Source of the DNA: a virus
IMG/VR virus record: IMGVR_UViG_3300037041_002243
Coordinates: 1 to 36,823 of that record
Strand: one strand, 5' to 3'
Length of the DNA stretch: 36,823 nucleotides
The stretch's first letter is position 1. The number at the start of each line of letters is the position of its first letter. A model generated the notes under the pieces. It was given only the letters and a program-made list of their open reading frames with translations. It ran no database searches and was not told the DNA's origin. Positions 22,200 through 29,669 of this stretch are shown piece by piece. A program made the translations under genes and the position numbers.

Positions 22200-22217
22200 G
22201 CCGAGCAGGCGCTCGGC
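22200..22217. repeat. Third 7-bp hairpin, inverted copy, before the large terminase gene
   Basis: GCCGAGC-AGGC-GCTCGGC at 22200-22217. Bases 22201-22216 are the exact reverse complement of 21745-21760. The two copies bracket a 440-bp stretch with two small genes. It lies 14 bases before the large terminase start and may affect its translation. Confidence 0.75.
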
Positions 22218-22231
22218 GCTCCCAGGAATTC

Positions 22232-24268
22232 ATGACCGACCTCCTCACCCCATCCGACTACCGCGCCATGGCCCTATCCCTGATGGCCCCACCATCAGGG
22301 ACCTCGGCCTGGGACTGGTGCAGTGACCACCTGCACCTGCGGCATGGTCGTTGGGATCCACGTCGCGCCGGCCTCATGCGCCACTGGTACGAATTGGTCA
22401 CGGCACGGGTCACAGGTCAACCTCTGGAACACGACCCCTACGCCCACCGCATGGAGGAATGCTACCTGGTCATGATCGCCCAGATCGCCAAGACCACCAT
22501 CATGCAATCCATGGTCGCTTGGATTATGGCGCAATATCCCCAAGAAATGGCCTGGTATAACACACGGTTAAAGGATCAACGCCGCTTCCGTGAAACCCGC
22601 ATGGAGCCCATGATCCGCAGCACAGTCCCCCTTGCCAACCTTTTGCCAACCTCCATCGAAGGCCAAGAACGCGCCATCGCCAATGACCTGGTCAGCCTTG
22701 GCGGATCCCTGGTACACCTCCTCAACGGAAACCTCCTCGATGATGTCCGATCCCTCGCTCTTCCAAAAATCTTCTGTGATGAATTTGATCGACTGGTCGA
22801 GGACCTCGATGAGCAAGGCGACCCCATCGACCTCATGCTGGTGCGCCAACGTACTTTCCCTCATGAAAAGTTATTCATGGGCGGCAGCACACCAGGCGCA
22901 GTCAACGGCCACGCCTGGCGCAGACTTCGCACCGGCAGCCATGAACGCCCACTGGTCGTCTGTCCAACCTGCGGCGCCGCTGATTTTCTCAACGACACCC
23001 AGGTCGTCGGCGCACAGGGCGCCCTGGCCGACTACCCCGCCTCAGTGATCATCAATGAACGACTCGCCCGTTGGACCTGCCAATACTGCGACGCACAACA
23101 CGGCGCCAACACCGTCAGATCCATGGTCCTCGACTGCATCCAGGCAGGTGGACGCTGGACACCCGGCACCTGGGCACAGGACGACGACCACCCCTCAGGC
23201 CACTGGACACCACAGGCAGAGTTTAACTCCAATCACGAACTCATCCGCATCCATCCACCAGAAACCACCATCCGCAGCGGTTGGGCCAATGCGTTATACT
23301 CAGAAAATGTAACACTCGACACCTTCGCCGCAGGCATGGTGCAAAAACTCTTCCACGGCAAACCATCGGAAAAGAAAACATGGACCAACACCGAAGGCTG
23401 CCGCCCTTGGATCCACACCTTCATCCCAACCACTGCGGATGAAATTGTTGAAGCAGCCTGCGCCGACTACGCCCTTGGCACCTGCCCCGTGAAAGCCGAA
23501 TGGCTCATCATGACCATGGACCAACAGGGCAACCAGGCCGGAAGGTTCTGGTTCCCCTACGTCGTCCGCGCCGTCGCCCTGGGCGGGGAATCCTGGCTTG
23601 TGGCAGCAGGCAAGGCAGACAATGAACAATCCCGGGATGAACTTGAGGAAAGGTTGTACAGCATCGGAGGCGAAATGCGAACCGTTGACGTGATTGCCCT
23701 CGACATTGCAAATCCAAACTACCGAGAAAAAGGCTACCGTTGGGCAGCGCAAAACTCCCGCCAGCGACTTTGCCTGCGCGGTGATACCAGACTCCAAACC
23801 GGTGAAACCTGGCGCGAAGTTCAACCACCAGACCCAAAACGCCCAGGGAAAACCAGCAAACCAACCTCGGTACATGAATGGCGAATACACCCACACCACT
23901 GGCGCACAGAACTAGAACAGGCCATGCTCGGAAAAACCGCAGCCCCATGGCACCTCCCTAGTCGCAATGCAATCCCAGAGTTTTACCTACGATCGCTCAA
24001 CTCTGAAGACCAGACCGTGGAAAATCGCAGGATTGTGGGCGGTGGATTTGAAGAGGTCGTCGTCTGGACCCCAAGAGCAACCAGTCAAACCGACGACACC
24101 ATCAACGTCCGCAAGGATATTCACTGGGCAGACTGCGAAAAAATGCAACTCGCCCTCGCCGACATCCTGGGCATCAATAAGGCCAGTACCGCCCCAGAAC
24201 GACAGATCGAATCCCGCGAAGACGCAGAAACCACAGAAAAAGAGCAATTCGCAGGCGGAGTCTGGTAA
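22232..24268 (+). CDS. terL: Terminase large subunit, lambda gpA-like
   Basis: A 678-residue packaging motor. The N-terminal ATPase has a degenerate Walker A (VMIAQIAKTT, Lys87-Thr89) like lambda gpA's 'KSARVGYSK'. Walker B is KIFCDEFDRL (Asp183, Glu184). A Cys4 insert (CPTCG at 244-248, then WTCQYCDAQH) is shared with the GpA family. The C-terminal nuclease has conserved acidic residues, among them the segment LIMTMDQQGN. It cuts concatemeric DNA and drives it into the head, so cos-type packaging is probable. The ribosome site is CCCAGGAATTC. It overlaps the next gene by one base. Confidence 0.85.
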   Translation: MTDLLTPSDYRAMALSLMAPPSGTSAWDWCSDHLHLRHGRWDPRRAGLMRHWYELVTARVTGQPLEHDPYAHRMEECYLVMIAQIAKTTIMQSMVAWIMAQYPQEMAWYNTRLKDQRRFRETRMEPMIRSTVPLANLLPTSIEGQERAIANDLVSLGGSLVHLLNGNLLDDVRSLALPKIFCDEFDRLVEDLDEQGDPIDLMLVRQRTFPHEKLFMGGSTPGAVNGHAWRRLRTGSHERPLVVCPTCGAADFLNDTQVVGAQGALADYPASVIINERLARWTCQYCDAQHGANTVRSMVLDCIQAGGRWTPGTWAQDDDHPSGHWTPQAEFNSNHELIRIHPPETTIRSGWANALYSENVTLDTFAAGMVQKLFHGKPSEKKTWTNTEGCRPWIHTFIPTTADEIVEAACADYALGTCPVKAEWLIMTMDQQGNQAGRFWFPYVVRAVALGGESWLVAAGKADNEQSRDELEERLYSIGGEMRTVDVIALDIANPNYREKGYRWAAQNSRQRLCLRGDTRLQTGETWREVQPPDPKRPGKTSKPTSVHEWRIHPHHWRTELEQAMLGKTAAPWHLPSRNAIPEFYLRSLNSEDQTVENRRIVGGGFEEVVVWTPRATSQTDDTINVRKDIHWADCEKMQLALADILGINKASTAPERQIESREDAETTEKEQFAGGVW

Positions 24269-24537
24269 TGGGTGGATGGCTTGATGGCTACGCAGACCAA
24301 GAAGACGAGGACCAAGACCAGTCCCCCGTGTCAGAACTGACAAAACCAGCAATCCCCAGCGTTTTTATATGCAAACATTGCGGCACCGACCGACTGACTA
24401 TGAAGTCAACCAACGAAGAATCTGTTAAATTTATCTGTATTAAATGCGGTCGATACTCCACCTATCCAGCCCCCTATGGCGTCGCCAAAATCTACAGGCC
24501 CATCGGGGACGTAGATTTTGCAGATAGACTTGAGTGA
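24268..24537 (+). CDS. Small zinc-ribbon protein
   Basis: An 89-residue protein whose ATG uses the last base of the large terminase stop. Two CxxC pairs (FICKHCGTDRL and KFICIKCGRYST) form a zinc ribbon in residues 33-62. The rest is acidic at the N-terminus (DQEDEDQDQS) and Pro-rich at the C-terminus. The function is unknown. One-base coupling suggests it belongs to the packaging or late regulation unit. Confidence 0.65.
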   Translation: MGGWLDGYADQEDEDQDQSPVSELTKPAIPSVFICKHCGTDRLTMKSTNEESVKFICIKCGRYSTYPAPYGVAKIYRPIGDVDFADRLE

Positions 24538-24572
24538 TACACCAAAGACCCAGAAAGCCATGGGCCTTGACA

Positions 24573-24642
24573 TAGGGCGGAATGCCCTAGCATCTCACCC
24601 ATGCGACGGCAACACCGCTGTCCTAAACCGAGGGCTAAGCCC
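24573..24642 (+). promoter_or_regulatory. Paired hairpins upstream of the next gene
   Basis: TAGGGC-GGAAT-GCCCTA (24573-24589) is a 6-bp hairpin. GGGC-TAA-GCCC (24632-24642) sits just before the CAGGAG ribosome site of the gene at 24654. The second hairpin is close enough to influence start access. No promoter was recognised in the 114-bp gap. Confidence 0.4.
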
Positions 24643-24653
24643 AGGAGATTACC

Positions 24654-25184
24654 ATGAGCATCACTATCCCAGATCACGCCATCGACGCGATGAAAGCGGC
24701 AAAAATCTACGACCTCGCAGATGCCGCAGAACTGGAAACCACTGACGTGGACGTGGACTGGTACGACGATGAGGGCTACCGATTCCAGGTCACTGGCCAT
24801 GCGGTGCAGGTGACGACCAGCACGATCCTTGTTTGGGTCTCATCCGAGGAGACCGGAGGCAAATGGGGCGACTGCCTAGAGCATGCTACCTACGACGTAG
24901 ATGGCGATTCTCTCGAGTCGTTCGCTAAAATCCTGGCAACAGAGGTCGCTGAAAAAAGTGGAACGCTGGAATTGCCGCCACCAGACTGCATCGAGGGCCA
25001 CTCGCACAGATGGGAACCCGAACAATCAGGATGCGCCGAGAATCCCGGCGTATTCGGTCATGGAGGCGGAGTCGTCATCATTGAAATTTGTGCCCACTGC
25101 AAATGCAAAAAAATCACCGACACCTGGGCAGACGATGGCCACGGCGGTCATCGTGAGGAGGTCAGGTATGAAGAGGCAGAGTGA
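24654..25184 (+). CDS. Zinc-ribbon protein, unknown
   Basis: A 176-residue protein with a CAGGAG ribosome site. The first 110 residues are mixed, acidic, with VTTSTILVWVSSEETGGKWG. The C-terminal part holds the Cys/His set CIEGHSHRWEPEQSGCAENP and IEICAHCKCKKITDTWA, then DDGHGGHREEVRY. This is the typical C-H...C...CxxC layout of a small zinc domain found in many phage and plasmid proteins. Its stop overlaps the next gene by 17 bases. No function is recognised. Confidence 0.68.
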   Translation: MSITIPDHAIDAMKAAKIYDLADAAELETTDVDVDWYDDEGYRFQVTGHAVQVTTSTILVWVSSEETGGKWGDCLEHATYDVDGDSLESFAKILATEVAEKSGTLELPPPDCIEGHSHRWEPEQSGCAENPGVFGHGGGVVIIEICAHCKCKKITDTWADDGHGGHREEVRYEEAE

Positions 25185-25551
25185 CGCTCCCAACCCCGTC
25201 ACCGTCCCCTACCTGCTCGCACTCTGCGAGCAGGTAGGCGGCCAACGTGCCGCCTCCAGACTCCTGCGTGTCAACGAACGCACCCTCAGACGCTGGGTCT
25301 CTGGCGATAGTGAATGCCCCTGGTGCGCCGCAGAACTCTTGCGACGCTTGGCGAAAGAAATCGAAGACCAGAAACCAAAGACACTGATCGCAAAACAGCA
25401 CCTCATGAAATTCCGCTGCCCCGAATGCAACTCGCCTCTTGGCGTTCCAAATCCGTCATGCGCCGCCGACGATCCCGACCATTTACCGGAAGGATCGTCA
25501 GAAAAACAGGCAAAAGATCATCTCGAAGCAGTTTTGCAAGGGGCAAAATAG
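25168..25551 (+). CDS. HTH regulator with a C-terminal zinc ribbon
   Basis: The start is the ATG 25168, preceded by GAGGAGGTC. The product is 127 residues. Residues 12-55 are an HTH: LLALCEQVGGQRAASRLLRV, then NERTLRRWVSGDSECPWCAA, the CI/transcription-factor type, with a Cys pair at the end. A later CPECNSPLGVPNPSC may be a second metal site. It overlaps the preceding gene. It lies directly before the packaging/head operon, so a late-gene regulator is a reasonable guess. Confidence 0.65.
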   Translation: MKRQSDAPNPVTVPYLLALCEQVGGQRAASRLLRVNERTLRRWVSGDSECPWCAAELLRRLAKEIEDQKPKTLIAKQHLMKFRCPECNSPLGVPNPSCAADDPDHLPEGSSEKQAKDHLEAVLQGAK

Positions 25552-25574
25552 GCAAAAAAACTATAACACTCACT

Positions 25575-25610
25575 CATGAACCCCAGGATCCCACGGTCCT
25601 GGGGTTCATG
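25575..25610. terminator. Perfect 14-bp stem-loop between early and head genes
   Basis: CATGAACCCCAGGA at 25575-25588 pairs with 25597-25610 across an 8-base loop. It sits 24 bases after the HTH gene stop. There is no T run on either side, so it may be a factor-assisted terminator, a cleavage site or a dyad for protein binding, and it is equally strong on both strands. Confidence 0.5.
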
Positions 25611-25629
25611 TCGTGCTGACAATTCCCAC

Positions 25630-25660
25630 GGGGACGACATTTCCACATTGGGGACGACTT
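25630..25660. repeat. Two 20-bp-spaced direct repeats before the gpW-like gene
   Basis: GGGGACGAC followed by A/T-rich bases occurs at 25630 and again at 25650, a spacing of 20 bp, about two helical turns. Two copies on the same face of the helix is the pattern of a protein binding site. It lies in the 165-bp gap between packaging and head genes. The role is inferred: terminase, late activator or HTH protein. Confidence 0.5.
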
Positions 25661-25716
25661 TGAAGGGTATGCCAGCCCCTTCGACATCGAGTTTTTATGG
25701 CGCATGATTCGCGCTT

Positions 25717-25914
25717 ATGACACTCGAAGAGAAAATTCAAGACCTTACGGAGAAAAGCGATGGACTAAAACGCGTTTCGTTGCCAAATGGCGTGAGTTAT
25801 GACAAACTGACGGTCCTTGAAATGATCGATGTCCAATCAAAACTCATAGATTTACAGATCAAACAAAAAAATCTTGACTCTCCAATAGTTGTTCAGCAGG
25901 TGTACTTCCAATGA
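25717..25914 (+). CDS. gpW-like head-tail joining protein
   Basis: A 65-residue protein between terminase-region genes and the portal, the place of lambda gpW. It has a helix (LEEKIQDLTEKSDGLKRVSL), a strand-turn (NGVSYDKL), a second helix (TVLEMIDVQSKLIDLQIKQK) and a short C-terminal strand ending VVQQVYFQ. This is the helix-hairpin-helix layout and length (about 68) of gpW, which joins the portal and connector. Overlaps the portal start by ATGA. Confidence 0.7.
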   Translation: MTLEEKIQDLTEKSDGLKRVSLPNGVSYDKLTVLEMIDVQSKLIDLQIKQKNLDSPIVVQQVYFQ

Positions 25915-27428
25915 TGGACACCACGACCGCTCTTGGCATCGGCATGGGTCGCGCCTACGAAGGCGCCTCGACCGGCCCCCTCAGCGGCGACCAGGCGCAC
26001 TGGGACATCCACCCCCAGGACGCCTATGAATTTGACGCCGACATCCTTGGCGCCCGTTCTGCTAACCTCGTCCGCAATAACTCCTACGCCCGCGCAATGC
26101 TCAACGCAGTGCAATCCGGCGTCGTCGGCCCCCATGGTTTGATGTTCAAATCTTTGTACGTCGGCGACCAGATCCCCGGCGTCACCGATGAAGACCGCGC
26201 AATCCGTAGGCAAATCACAGCAAATATCCTTTCAGGCATTCGTCATATCGATGTTTCAGGAATGTTAAACTTCCGCCAGTGGGAAGACTCCCTGGTCTTT
26301 GGCCGCGCCGTCTATGGCGAAACCTTCAAGATCCGCGTCGTCAAAAATCGCCCCCAGGCCCGATATTCCACCGCCTGGCGCTGCATCCATCCCAACCGGA
26401 TCTGTAACCCAGGCAACCTCCCCGACGCTGACAATCTGTACCGTGGCGTCCAACTCAACGGCGACGGCGACCCCATCGGCATCCACATCCGCAGCGCCCA
26501 CCCCAATAAAATGCGCCAGGGCAAGGCCTCGTGGATCTATGTCCCCCTGCTGGACGCCAACGGTGTTGAACAAGTCATCTGGCATAGTGCCCGACTGGAA
26601 CCAGAACAGATCCGCAGTCCAGGATGGTTTTCACCCATCATGCAACTGCTGACCCATATCGGCAAAGTCACCGAGGCCCACGTCGTCGGAACCCGACTCA
26701 AGGCCTGCCTGGGCATGATCGTGGAATCCGACGACCCCGTCGCAGCTGCAAAGGCAGACCGCAACGGCGTCTGCTGGACCAAAAACACCAGAATCGTTCC
26801 AGGCAAAACCTATTACGTCAAAAAAGGCACCAACATCCGCCCCTTCGAATTCAAATTCGAAGGCAGTGACTTTGACATGTTCACCACTGCGATGTTGACC
26901 CCTGCCACAGCCGCCTTTGGCCCAGGCATCCCCTTTCAACTCGCCCTGAACCAACTCACTAAATCAAACATGGCGTCGGCCCGCGCAGCCCTCATGCAGG
27001 CCTGGCGCAGTTTCCGCCGCGAGCAGGTAGATCATGAACATGAACTGCGCATCGTCGTCAAAAACTATATCGCAGAAGACCTCGCCCGTGGCCGCTTGGT
27101 TCTTCCGACGGGTGATGATCTCGACGCTGCTTGTGTTGGTTTCTTTGTTCCACCGCAGCGCCTCTCAGCCGATGAATACCGCGAAATGCAAGGCGCACAG
27201 TTGAAGAAAGAAGTTCTGGGAGTTTCAGAATCGACTTTGGCCCGCGAATATGGCGGCTACGACCGTGATGATGAACGCGCACAAACCGCCGAAGACAAGG
27301 CCCTAGACGAACGCGCTGGTCTCAACCGCAACGCCGAAACCCAAGTGCAACCAGATCCCCAATACGATGAAGACGGCGAAGAAGCCAAAGTAGCTGGAGC
27401 TTCCAGCTCCAGTGGAGACGACCAATGA
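25911..27428 (+). CDS. Portal protein, lambda gpB-like
   Basis: A 505-residue protein beginning at the ATG overlapping the previous stop (an adjacent in-frame ATG at 25914 is possible). Early in the sequence comes LGARSANLVRNNSYARAMLN with SGVVGPHGLMFKS, the segment lambda-family portals share ('RSRDLARNN...VVGTGLRL'). It contains FGPGIPFQLALNQLTKSNMA, a tunnel-helix region, and an acidic, Glu-rich tail (DERAQTAEDKALDERAG, DPQYDEDGEEA). It forms the twelve-fold vertex through which DNA is packaged. A hairpin at the 3' end (27394-27412) lies before the next ribosome site. Confidence 0.85.
   Translation: MMDTTTALGIGMGRAYEGASTGPLSGDQAHWDIHPQDAYEFDADILGARSANLVRNNSYARAMLNAVQSGVVGPHGLMFKSLYVGDQIPGVTDEDRAIRRQITANILSGIRHIDVSGMLNFRQWEDSLVFGRAVYGETFKIRVVKNRPQARYSTAWRCIHPNRICNPGNLPDADNLYRGVQLNGDGDPIGIHIRSAHPNKMRQGKASWIYVPLLDANGVEQVIWHSARLEPEQIRSPGWFSPIMQLLTHIGKVTEAHVVGTRLKACLGMIVESDDPVAAAKADRNGVCWTKNTRIVPGKTYYVKKGTNIRPFEFKFEGSDFDMFTTAMLTPATAAFGPGIPFQLALNQLTKSNMASARAALMQAWRSFRREQVDHEHELRIVVKNYIAEDLARGRLVLPTGDDLDAACVGFFVPPQRLSADEYREMQGAQLKKEVLGVSESTLAREYGGYDRDDERAQTAEDKALDERAGLNRNAETQVQPDPQYDEDGEEAKVAGASSSSGDDQ
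27394..27417 (+). promoter_or_regulatory. Hairpin at portal/protease junction
   Basis: CTGGAGCT-TCC-AGCTCCAG (27394-27412) is a perfect 8-bp stem. It ends one base before the GGAG ribosome site (27414-27417) of the protease gene at 27425. Its location suggests control of the portal-to-protease translation ratio through the coupled start. Inference only. Confidence 0.4.
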
Positions 27429-28825
27429 TCCGCTCCCACCTCCTCGACGCCTTCCTCGCCAACGCCTGGTATCTCCATGGCAGCATCTACGACCGCCTCA
27501 GCGATCTTTTAGAAGCCCACGTCCTCGGCAATAAAGCAGATTTCCGCGCCCAAGCAATCATTCCTTTGAATTTCACTGGTGACGAAGTTGAACAAGCCCC
27601 CTTCGACGAAACCAGCCTCGACACCCAAAACGGCAGCCTCGCAATCATCAACGTCCGTGGCGTCCTGGCCCAACACGCCGACCAAATCAACGGTGCCTGC
27701 CAACCCCAAGGAAGATCCTATGATGCAATCAGATCTCAGGTGGATGCGGCCCTTCAAGACCCTAATATCCGTGCCATCGTCCTCCGGCTCGAAACCCCCG
27801 GAGGATCCGCCGCCGGCTGCCAAGAGTGCTACGACGCCATCAAAGCCGCCGACGCCATCAAACCGTGCTATGCCTATGCCGATCAATACTGCTTCAGTGC
27901 CGGAACATATCTCGCCGTTGCCTGCCGCTCTATAACAGCCAGCAGCGTTGGTGCAAACTTCGGCAGCATCGGCACCGTGATGGCCCTCTGGGACCGCCAA
28001 CAGGCCATCGAAAAACAAGGCTACAAGCGTGTCGTCATCCGATCCGGCCCGTACAAGGCCCTGGCCCAAGACGGCGAAGCAATGACCGACGCGGTTCTGT
28101 CAGAACTGCAACGCGAATGCAACGCCTATGCCGCAGCGTTCTATGACGCAGTCCGCGCTGGTCGTGGCCTCACCGACCAACAGGCAGAACAGTGCCTCAA
28201 CGGTCGCTGCTTCATGTCCCAAGAAGCCCAATCCCTGGGACTCATCGACGACATCATGTCGTGGAACGACTTTTTGAACAAAATCACCGCCAACCATCAG
28301 GAGGCCCGCATGCCCCTCTTTGGCAAGAAACCCGAAGCGCCACCGGTCAGTGCGGGCGCATCCCAAGGTCTCTCCAAGACGGCTTTCGCCGCCCTGGCTG
28401 CGGCCTACCCCGAATGCCTAACCGACATCCAGACCCTGGACGCCGAAGGCAAAGACGCGGGTCAGATCGAAGCCTCGATCCTGACGGGCAAACTCAACCA
28501 GGCCAAAGAAGCCCTTGCCATCGCAAGTAAAACAGCCCAGGACGTTGCCCAAACGCACCAGCAGACCCTGGCCACCAAAGACCAGGAAATCGCAAGCCTG
28601 AAGTCCCAGGTCGAAAAGTTCAACGGCTGGGACGGCGCCGTCCAAGCCGTCAAAGACCCCGGCAGCGACGCCCAGGCCAGTGCCTCCAACACCGACACCG
28701 GTGAAGGCGCCCTGAAAGCCGAATGGGACGCATTGAACGCTGAATCAAAAGGCCATTTCGCCAACGACTTTGACACCTGGGCATTCCTGAAAAAAGAAGC
28801 CCTGGCCAAAGCCAAGAAATCCTGA
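27425..28825 (+). CDS. Head maturation protease of the S49/gpC type, fused to scaffold
   Basis: A 466-residue protein, ATGA-coupled to the portal gene. Residues 70-270 are an S49 (SppA/lambda gpC) protease. The nucleophile is Ser158 in CFSAGTYLA and the general base is Lys211 in SGPYKALA. The spacing of 53 is close to lambda gpC's Ser166-Lys218. GSIGTVMALWDR is the next conserved segment. From about residue 296 the sequence is the Ala/Gln/Glu-rich helical scaffold (LNQAKEALAIASKTAQDVAQ and a C-terminal KKEALAKAKKS). It cleaves scaffold and other head proteins during maturation. An internal start for the scaffold alone is at 28310. Confidence 0.88.
   Translation: MIRSHLLDAFLANAWYLHGSIYDRLSDLLEAHVLGNKADFRAQAIIPLNFTGDEVEQAPFDETSLDTQNGSLAIINVRGVLAQHADQINGACQPQGRSYDAIRSQVDAALQDPNIRAIVLRLETPGGSAAGCQECYDAIKAADAIKPCYAYADQYCFSAGTYLAVACRSITASSVGANFGSIGTVMALWDRQQAIEKQGYKRVVIRSGPYKALAQDGEAMTDAVLSELQRECNAYAAAFYDAVRAGRGLTDQQAEQCLNGRCFMSQEAQSLGLIDDIMSWNDFLNKITANHQEARMPLFGKKPEAPPVSAGASQGLSKTAFAALAAAYPECLTDIQTLDAEGKDAGQIEASILTGKLNQAKEALAIASKTAQDVAQTHQQTLATKDQEIASLKSQVEKFNGWDGAVQAVKDPGSDAQASASNTDTGEGALKAEWDALNAESKGHFANDFDTWAFLKKEALAKAKKS
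28310..28825 (+). CDS. Nested in-frame scaffold protein (Nu3-like)
   Basis: An in-frame ATG (codon 296 of the protease gene) follows a full AGGAGG ribosome site (28299-28304) by 5 bases. The product is 171 residues: MPLFGKKPEAPPVSAG, then helical scaffold with KDQEIASLKSQVEKFNGWDG and the C-terminal helix. Lambda uses the same layout, with Nu3 starting inside C. This would give many scaffold molecules per protease. The ribosome site is stronger than that of the protease gene itself. Confidence 0.75.
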   Translation: MPLFGKKPEAPPVSAGASQGLSKTAFAALAAAYPECLTDIQTLDAEGKDAGQIEASILTGKLNQAKEALAIASKTAQDVAQTHQQTLATKDQEIASLKSQVEKFNGWDGAVQAVKDPGSDAQASASNTDTGEGALKAEWDALNAESKGHFANDFDTWAFLKKEALAKAKKS

Positions 28826-28880
28826 TCGCCTCGCATCCAGACCACACCAATCAACCATCTCCTAAAAAGAGAACCCGCAT

Positions 28881-29615
28881 ATGACCGCACTCGCTCAAAA
28901 CGCCGACCGACGCATCGCCGGCGGCGACTTCGCCCCACTCCCCGTACAAGCCAGCGCCAACCCGTATCAGGGTTCCTTGCTGTCACTCCCCGCCACCGGT
29001 TACGCCCACGAACTTGTCGCTGGCGAACCCTTTGCTGGCATCTGCACTGAACAGATCGCCACAGCCAACGTTGCATCCGCCGATGGCGGACGCACTGTCA
29101 ACGCCATCTCTGGTGAATTCCTCTTCGAAATGGGGCTCACTGGCGTTGCCCAGGACGACGTGGCCCATCGCCGCCCGGTCTATGCCAGCGACGATAACAC
29201 CCTGACTTTCACACCCACCGGCAATACCTTCGTCGGTGTTGTGGTTGGTGTTTCTGCCACCAATGTCGCCATCATCCAGGGAAAGACCAATCGTTGCTGC
29301 CCCATCGCGCAACGCGGCACCCGCTCCCTGGCCGCGACGGGCAACGTCACCCTGACCACTGCCGACCTCGACAAGGTCATCCTGTTGCCCAGCACCGGAG
29401 CCCAAACTATTACGCTGCCTGCAAGTGCTGACTGCGCCGGTCGTTCAATCACCTTCAAAAAGACGACTGCCGACGCTGTTGCAGCGACCATCACCCCAGC
29501 CTCTGGCACGATTGACGGCACCGCAAACCACGCAGCCATCGATGCCGCCAACGACACCATCACAGCCTACTGCGATGGCACCAACTGGTACATCACCGCG
29601 CAAAAGATCGCCTGA
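28881..29615 (+). CDS. Head decoration protein (DUF2190-like) with C-terminal beta domain
   Basis: A 244-residue protein. The first 140 residues are a beta-rich small protein of the phage head-stabilising type (gpD position): AGEPFAGICTEQIATANVAS, then VAHRRPVYASDDN and GNTFVGVVVGVSATNVAIIQ. The last 95 residues are a separate beta domain (ADLDKVILLPSTGAQTITLP, GRSITFKKTTADAVAATITP) ending in CDGTNWYITAQK, a module that is also found on virion fibres. The fusion would put a second domain on the outer head surface. It lies between scaffold and major capsid genes, as expected. The ribosome site is weak (AAAGAGAA). Confidence 0.68.
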   Translation: MTALAQNADRRIAGGDFAPLPVQASANPYQGSLLSLPATGYAHELVAGEPFAGICTEQIATANVASADGGRTVNAISGEFLFEMGLTGVAQDDVAHRRPVYASDDNTLTFTPTGNTFVGVVVGVSATNVAIIQGKTNRCCPIAQRGTRSLAATGNVTLTTADLDKVILLPSTGAQTITLPASADCAGRSITFKKTTADAVAATITPASGTIDGTANHAAIDAANDTITAYCDGTNWYITAQKIA

Positions 29616-29669
29616 TCTGACGACGTAAAACCACCAACCAAAAACCAAGAATCATAAAGAGAAAACCCC

